Shown here: positions 60,326 through 64,000 of the stretch, one piece after another | How positions within the stretch are numbered: position 1 is the stretch's first letter | How the letters are laid out: each line of letters opens with the position of its first letter | Origin: Cyanobium sp. PLM2.Bin73 | Lineage (GTDB): Bacteria > Cyanobacteriota > Cyanobacteriia > PCC-6307 > Cyanobiaceae | Reading direction: 5' to 3' | Assembly (NCBI GenBank): GCA_007694915.1 | Contig: REEV01000133.1 | Coordinates: forward strand, 44,403 to 108,402 | DNA length: 64,000 bases | Notes under the pieces: generated by a model | What the model saw: only the letters and a program-made list of their open reading frames with translations | Database searches by the model: none | What the model was told of the DNA's origin: nothing | Program-made: the position numbers and the translations under genes

Positions 60326-61269
60326 CCGCGACCGCACGCCGGATCGAACGGGCCTCCCTCAGCGTGGGGGTGATCGGCAATGTGCTCGGCGCCGTCGCCG
60401 GCATCGCCGTCTTTCAGATGTCACGAGCCGAGGCCCTGCTGCTCGATGGGCTCTATTCGGCGGTGATGTGCGGCACCGGGCTGGTGGCCATGCAGATCAG
60501 CGCCAATGCGGTGCGGCCCCCGACCCGCGCCTATCCCTACGGCTACGCGGGCCAGGAAACCCTCTACGTGCTCTTCCGCTCCCTGGTGTTGATCGGGGTG
60601 ATCGGCGTGGCCGTGATCCAGTCAGGCCTGGCGATCTTCTCGTTCAGCCGCGGGGATCCGGCGGAACCCCTGGTGCTGGCACCGGTGGCCTGGTATGTGC
60701 TGTGGATGTCAGCCCTGTGCATCGGCCTGGCCTGGCGCCACCGGCGCGACTGGATCCTCACCAAGCGCCGCAGCGAGGTGCTGCGCAGCGAGTACCAGGC
60801 GGCGGTGCTCGACCTGAAACTCACCCTTGCGGCGGGCCTGGCCCTGCTCAGTGCTCCACTGCTGGAGAGCACCCCGCTGGCGGTGATCGTGCCGATCACC
60901 GATCCCCTGCTGGTGCTGGTGCTGAGTGCGGCGGTGATCCGCGAACCGCTGCGGACCTTCCTGGCGGCCATCAACGAGGCGGCCGGTGCGGCCTGTGGCC
61001 CGGAACTGGTCGCCCGGGTGCGCGCCGGCATCGAAGAGCTGCTGGGTTCGCTGTCCGTCCGGCTGCTCGACCTCACCGTGATGAAGACAGGCCGCACCTA
61101 TCTGGTGGTGGTGTACGTCAATGCCGAGCAGCCGATGAATGCCGCAGGGTTCGACCAGTTGCGCGAGCGCGTGCAGGACCGCTGCCAGTCGCTGTTGGGC
61201 GCCCTGCTGTTCTGCGAGGTGATCCCCACCGCCCACGCTCCGTTTGATCCTGGCCAGGACGGGGGCTGA
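60322..61269 (+). CDS. CDF-type cation efflux protein (divergent)
   Basis: A 315-residue membrane protein starting at ATG 60322, overlapping the trmFO stop by four bases. The first helices ([39 protein letters not shown]) and [17 protein letters not shown] resemble cation diffusion facilitators, and a soluble C-terminal domain follows ([20 protein letters not shown]). The metal-site D-x3-D in helix 2 reads D-G-L-Y-S and the helix 5 histidine is not clear, so its substrate is uncertain. A longer start reads through trmFO and is not real. Confidence 0.78.
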   Translation: MTATARRIERASLSVGVIGNVLGAVAGIAVFQMSRAEALLLDGLYSAVMCGTGLVAMQISANAVRPPTRAYPYGYAGQETLYVLFRSLVLIGVIGVAVIQSGLAIFSFSRGDPAEPLVLAPVAWYVLWMSALCIGLAWRHRRDWILTKRRSEVLRSEYQAAVLDLKLTLAAGLALLSAPLLESTPLAVIVPITDPLLVLVLSAAVIREPLRTFLAAINEAAGAACGPELVARVRAGIEELLGSLSVRLLDLTVMKTGRTYLVVVYVNAEQPMNAAGFDQLRERVQDRCQSLLGALLFCEVIPTAHAPFDPGQDGG

Positions 61270-61273
61270 GCCC

Positions 61274-63301
61274 ATGCACAACGTGTTCGTGATGACCCCG
61301 GAGGTCCGGGCCGCCTTCGAAAACGTGCGCCGGGTGGAGAGCTACAGGCTCGAAGGATGGATGAATCCACGGGATGTGGATGTGTTCTGGCTGCGCTTCG
61401 AGCGCTACTTCGACGACCTCCACTACGCCCTGGACACGCTTTACGGCGATCGCGCCGATACCCTCGAGCAGTTCGGCCGACTGTTCGGCCGGATGGTGCA
61501 GGCCTATGCCGAGCGGCCTGATCCCCTCAAGGTGCTCGATCTGGAACGGCAGTTCACCCCCCGCTGGTTTCAACGCACCCACATGGTGGGCTACACCTGT
61601 TACACGGATCAGTTCGCCGGTGATCTCGAGGGTGTGCGCGACCGCATCGACTACCTGCAGGAGCTGGGCGTCACCTATCTGCATCTGATGCCGCTGATGC
61701 AGCCGCGGCCGGGCCCTGACGACGGCGGCTACGCCATGGTGGATTTCCGCAGGGTGCGGCCCGACCTGGGAACAATCGAGGATCTGAAGCGGCTGGCCGT
61801 GGATCTGAGCGAACGGGGCATCACCCTCTGCCTCGACCTGGTGCTCAACCACGTGGCCCGCGAACACCACTGGGCCCAACGGGCGCTGGCGGGGGAAGAG
61901 CGCTACCTCGGCTATTTCCACACCTTCAGCGATCGCTCCCTGCCGGATGCCTATGAGCAAACCCTGCCGGAGGTCTTCCCCGATGACGCCCCTGGCAATT
62001 TCACCTGGGTGCCAGGGATGGCGGGGCAAGGGCGATGGGTGTGGACCACCTTTCATGACTACCAGTGGGATCTCAACTACAGCAATCCCGAGGTGGTGCA
62101 TGAGATCGTGGATCTGATGTTCTTTTATGCCAACCTCGGCGCCGGTGTGCTGCGGCTGGATGCCGCACCGTTCCTGTGGAAGCGGCTGGACACCAACTGT
62201 CAGAACCAGCCAGAGGTGTTCCTGCTGATCCAGGCCTTCCGCGCGATCCTGCGCGTGGTGGCCCCCGGGGTGATCCTCAAGGCCGAGGCCATCGTTCCTC
62301 CCGATGCCCTGATCCGCTACCTGGGGGTGAAGAGCACGGTGGAGAAACAGTGCGAGCTGGCCTACGACAACCAGCGGATGGCGCTGCTCTGGAGCTCCCT
62401 GGCCACCCGCAAGGCGACGCTCATCACCCAGGCGCTGCACAGGGCACCCCAGCTGCTGATCGGCTGCGCACCGGTGAACTACCTGCGCAACCACGACGAC
62501 ATCGGCTGGGCGATGACCAATGAGGATCTCGTCGCGGTGGGTGAAACCCCTGATCTGCACCGTCATTTCCTCAACGACTTCTACACCGGACGGTTTCCTG
62601 GATCGTTCGCCCGCGGAGCCCTGTTTCAGGAGAATCCCGCCACCGGTGATGCCCGCGTCACCGGCACCACCGCCTCCCTGGCCGGCCTGGAGACGGCCCT
62701 CGAGCATGGCGAAGAGTCGGCGGTCGATCGCGCCATCCGCCGCATCCTGCTGCTCCATGCCCTGATCCTGGGTGCCGGCGGCATCCCCGTGATCCACATG
62801 GGCGATGAACTGGGTCTCACCAATGACGCCACCTACAGCAGGGACCCTCAACGGGCCGGAGACAACCGCTGGCTCAACCGACCACGGATGGACTGGCAGC
62901 GGGCGCGCCTTCGCCACGACGAGCGCAGCGTTCCGGGGCGGATCTTCCAGGGCCTGACGCGGCTGATCGAGGCCCGCCGCCGCACCTCCCTGTTTCACGG
63001 CTTCGGCCTGTTTCAGCCCCTCTGGAGCGGCAACGACCACGTGCTGGGGTACGCGCGCAAGCGGCCGGAGGGCACGGTGCTGGTGCTGGCCAACCTGGAG
63101 GAGCACCCGCAGACGGTGGAGGCGGCCCTCACCCGCCACGCCGGCCTGTCGGGGGAGACCCGTGATCTGCTGTCAGGAGGAGCCCCGCCGCCGCAGCGGC
63201 ACGGACGTCTGCAGCTCGACGCCCTGAGCTGCCGCTGGCTGGTGGACGGCTCCGCAGAGCCTCTGTACCCGGTCAGAACAGACCGAAGAACCCGCCCTTG
63301 A
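61274..63301 (+). CDS. Amylosucrase-like glycoside hydrolase family 13 enzyme
   Basis: A 675-residue GH13 protein with the amylosucrase N-terminal helical domain (RYFDDLHYALDTLYG) before the barrel. Barrel motifs: LDLVLNHVARE, GVLRLDAAPFLWK with the nucleophile aspartate, LKAEAIVPP with the acid glutamate, and VNYLRNHDDIGW. Amylosucrase makes an alpha-1,4-glucan and fructose from sucrose. Other subfamily 4 enzymes hydrolyse sucrose instead. The ATG at 61274 starts five bases after the CDF-type gene. Its end overlaps the convergent repeat-protein gene by 29 bases. Confidence 0.9.
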   Translation: MHNVFVMTPEVRAAFENVRRVESYRLEGWMNPRDVDVFWLRFERYFDDLHYALDTLYGDRADTLEQFGRLFGRMVQAYAERPDPLKVLDLERQFTPRWFQRTHMVGYTCYTDQFAGDLEGVRDRIDYLQELGVTYLHLMPLMQPRPGPDDGGYAMVDFRRVRPDLGTIEDLKRLAVDLSERGITLCLDLVLNHVAREHHWAQRALAGEERYLGYFHTFSDRSLPDAYEQTLPEVFPDDAPGNFTWVPGMAGQGRWVWTTFHDYQWDLNYSNPEVVHEIVDLMFFYANLGAGVLRLDAAPFLWKRLDTNCQNQPEVFLLIQAFRAILRVVAPGVILKAEAIVPPDALIRYLGVKSTVEKQCELAYDNQRMALLWSSLATRKATLITQALHRAPQLLIGCAPVNYLRNHDDIGWAMTNEDLVAVGETPDLHRHFLNDFYTGRFPGSFARGALFQENPATGDARVTGTTASLAGLETALEHGEESAVDRAIRRILLLHALILGAGGIPVIHMGDELGLTNDATYSRDPQRAGDNRWLNRPRMDWQRARLRHDERSVPGRIFQGLTRLIEARRRTSLFHGFGLFQPLWSGNDHVLGYARKRPEGTVLVLANLEEHPQTVEAALTRHAGLSGETRDLLSGGAPPPQRHGRLQLDALSCRWLVDGSAEPLYPVRTDRRTRP

Positions 63302-63854
63302 GGCGAATCTGCACGGGGCTGTCTGTGCTGTCGATTCTCACGTTGGAGTCCACGTGGATCGGCTTGGGGGCGGCCACATCCACAGTCCCCTGCACCGGCA
63401 GCGGCCGCTCGGCGTTCACGTCCACGCTGCCCTGTACCAGCAGGGGCGCGTCCGCCCTCACCGCCGCCGTCACATCCACCGCCCCCTGCACCGGCAGCGG
63501 CGCGGCGGCTTTCACCTCCACGGGGCTGGACACCACCACCCGCGGCTCACCGCTGATCGGCACCGGATTGGGGGTCTCGATCGCCACGCTGCCGCGCACG
63601 GTGACCATCTCGTCGAGATCAATCCCGATCTTCGAGTCGAGCTGATCCACCTTGATCGGCTTGGCCAGTTCCTCCACCTGGGCCTTCACGGCCAGGGGCT
63701 GATCCAGGGGCATGGCGAGCCGGATCGGGATCGGCTGGCTGAGCACCTGCAGCAGCACGCCGCCGAGCACGGCGGACGAGGCCACCACGGCCGTGGGCCA
63801 GCGCACCGCCATCAGAACCTTGAACCAGGTGGTGTCTTCGACGGCAGCGGTCAT
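63273..63854 (-). CDS. Membrane-anchored protein with repeated VQG-VDV units
   Basis: A 193-residue protein. Residues about 16-40 form one hydrophobic helix (WPTAVVASSAVLGGVLLQVL). The rest is beta-rich and repetitive: LPVQGAVDV, LLVQGSVDV, LPVQGTVDV follow at about 17-residue spacing, with related units (PVPISGEPRVVV, PIHVDSNVRI) around them. The end is KGGFFGLF. No known domain is recognised. The anchor plus a repetitive extended body suggests a surface or periplasmic spacer. It follows a partial gene on the same strand after 12 bases. Confidence 0.78.
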   Translation of the reverse strand: MTAAVEDTTWFKVLMAVRWPTAVVASSAVLGGVLLQVLSQPIPIRLAMPLDQPLAVKAQVEELAKPIKVDQLDSKIGIDLDEMVTVRGSVAIETPNPVPISGEPRVVVSSPVEVKAAAPLPVQGAVDVTAAVRADAPLLVQGSVDVNAERPLPVQGTVDVAAPKPIHVDSNVRIDSTDSPVQIRLKGGFFGLF

Positions 63855-63866
63855 GGGATCAGCGGG

Positions 63867-64000
63867 TTACAACCACCCCCGGAGGAAGCCCTTCATGGCC
63901 TCCGGTTGGGCGTCCTCATTCAACCTGCGGTACGCCTTGGCTGCCGAGGGGTTCGGATCCCTAGGGTCGCCCCAGAGCCTCTCCTCCTCCACGGTGCCCC
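63867..64000 (-). CDS. 3' end of an unidentified gene
   Basis: The frame is open from the window edge to a TAA at 63867-63869, giving the last 44 or so residues (ending AMKGFLRGWL). The visible part is charged (TVEEERLWGDPRDPNPSAAKA), with native codon use. Too little is present to name a family. It stands 12 bases before the repeat protein and is probably cotranscribed. Confidence 0.55.
   Translation of the reverse strand, partial: GTVEEERLWGDPRDPNPSAAKAYRRLNEDAQPEAMKGFLRGWL

Overview
The window comes from a high-GC, unicellular picocyanobacterium of the Cyanobium/Synechococcus type (inferred). The evidence is a phycobilisome linker with a membrane anchor, photosystem II PsbY, a short RRM RNA-binding protein of the cyanobacterial type, type III glutamine synthetase, phosphoketolase, and several small cyanobacterial genes of unknown function. 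Most of the window is very GC-rich with tightly packed genes. Two stretches look different: about 12.7-15.9 kb, clearly lower in GC, and the sulfur-assimilation region at 47.8-54.8 kb.

Layout. 1-9.1 kb: a cut-off M20 amidohydrolase, a GMC oxidoreductase, a ParB-like protein, then an ion/stress group (CPA2 antiporter with universal-stress domains, a stand-alone UspA, a GDT1-type exporter) and an MFS carrier. 9.2-12.5 kb: the CpcL linker and phosphoketolase. 12.7-15.9 kb: a lower-GC block with a Na/Pi symporter and a DUF1576 membrane protein. 15.9-30.6 kb: central carbon and nitrogen. One operon on the minus strand runs glycogen phosphorylase, histidine phosphatase, glucose-6-phosphate isomerase, transketolase-like protein; further on are an RCK/TrkA-type protein, a second glycogen phosphorylase and glnN. 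30.7-37.5 kb: DCC oxidoreductase, desaturase, RNA-binding protein, AraC-type regulator, Hsp20, DoxX, and then a lipase / glycosyltransferase / acyltransferase cassette whose last two products resemble staphylococcal CrtQ and CrtO. 37.5-47.7 kb: GH3 glycosidase, PhoX-like protein, DUF389 protein, CDF exporter, a cobalamin riboswitch in front of cbiX, and a transglutaminase-like protein.

47.8-54.8 kb is a complete sulfate uptake island: cysW and cysT opposite cysA, then cysK, a small coupled ORF, a Crp-type regulator, an Rrf2-type regulator and sbp. Two TauE/SafE permeases follow. Around this island lie decaying genes: an MgtC-like remnant directly after cysA, a broken class II glutamine amidotransferase, and a cytochrome-b-like gene with an internal stop. 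58-64 kb holds tRNA-Lys, a gamma carbonic anhydrase, psbY-trmFO-CDF exporter-amylosucrase in a tight plus-strand run, and a membrane-anchored repeat protein facing it.

Taken together the window mobilises stored glucan (two phosphorylases, amylosucrase, GH3 enzyme) into hexose phosphate and the phosphoketolase/transketolase reactions, and imports sulfate for cysteine synthesis under at least two regulators. The most unusual candidate system is the CrtQ/CrtO-like pair at 35.8-37.5 kb, which predicts a glycosylated and acylated terpenoid or lipid in a cyanobacterium. All family assignments are from reading motifs by eye; no database search was run.
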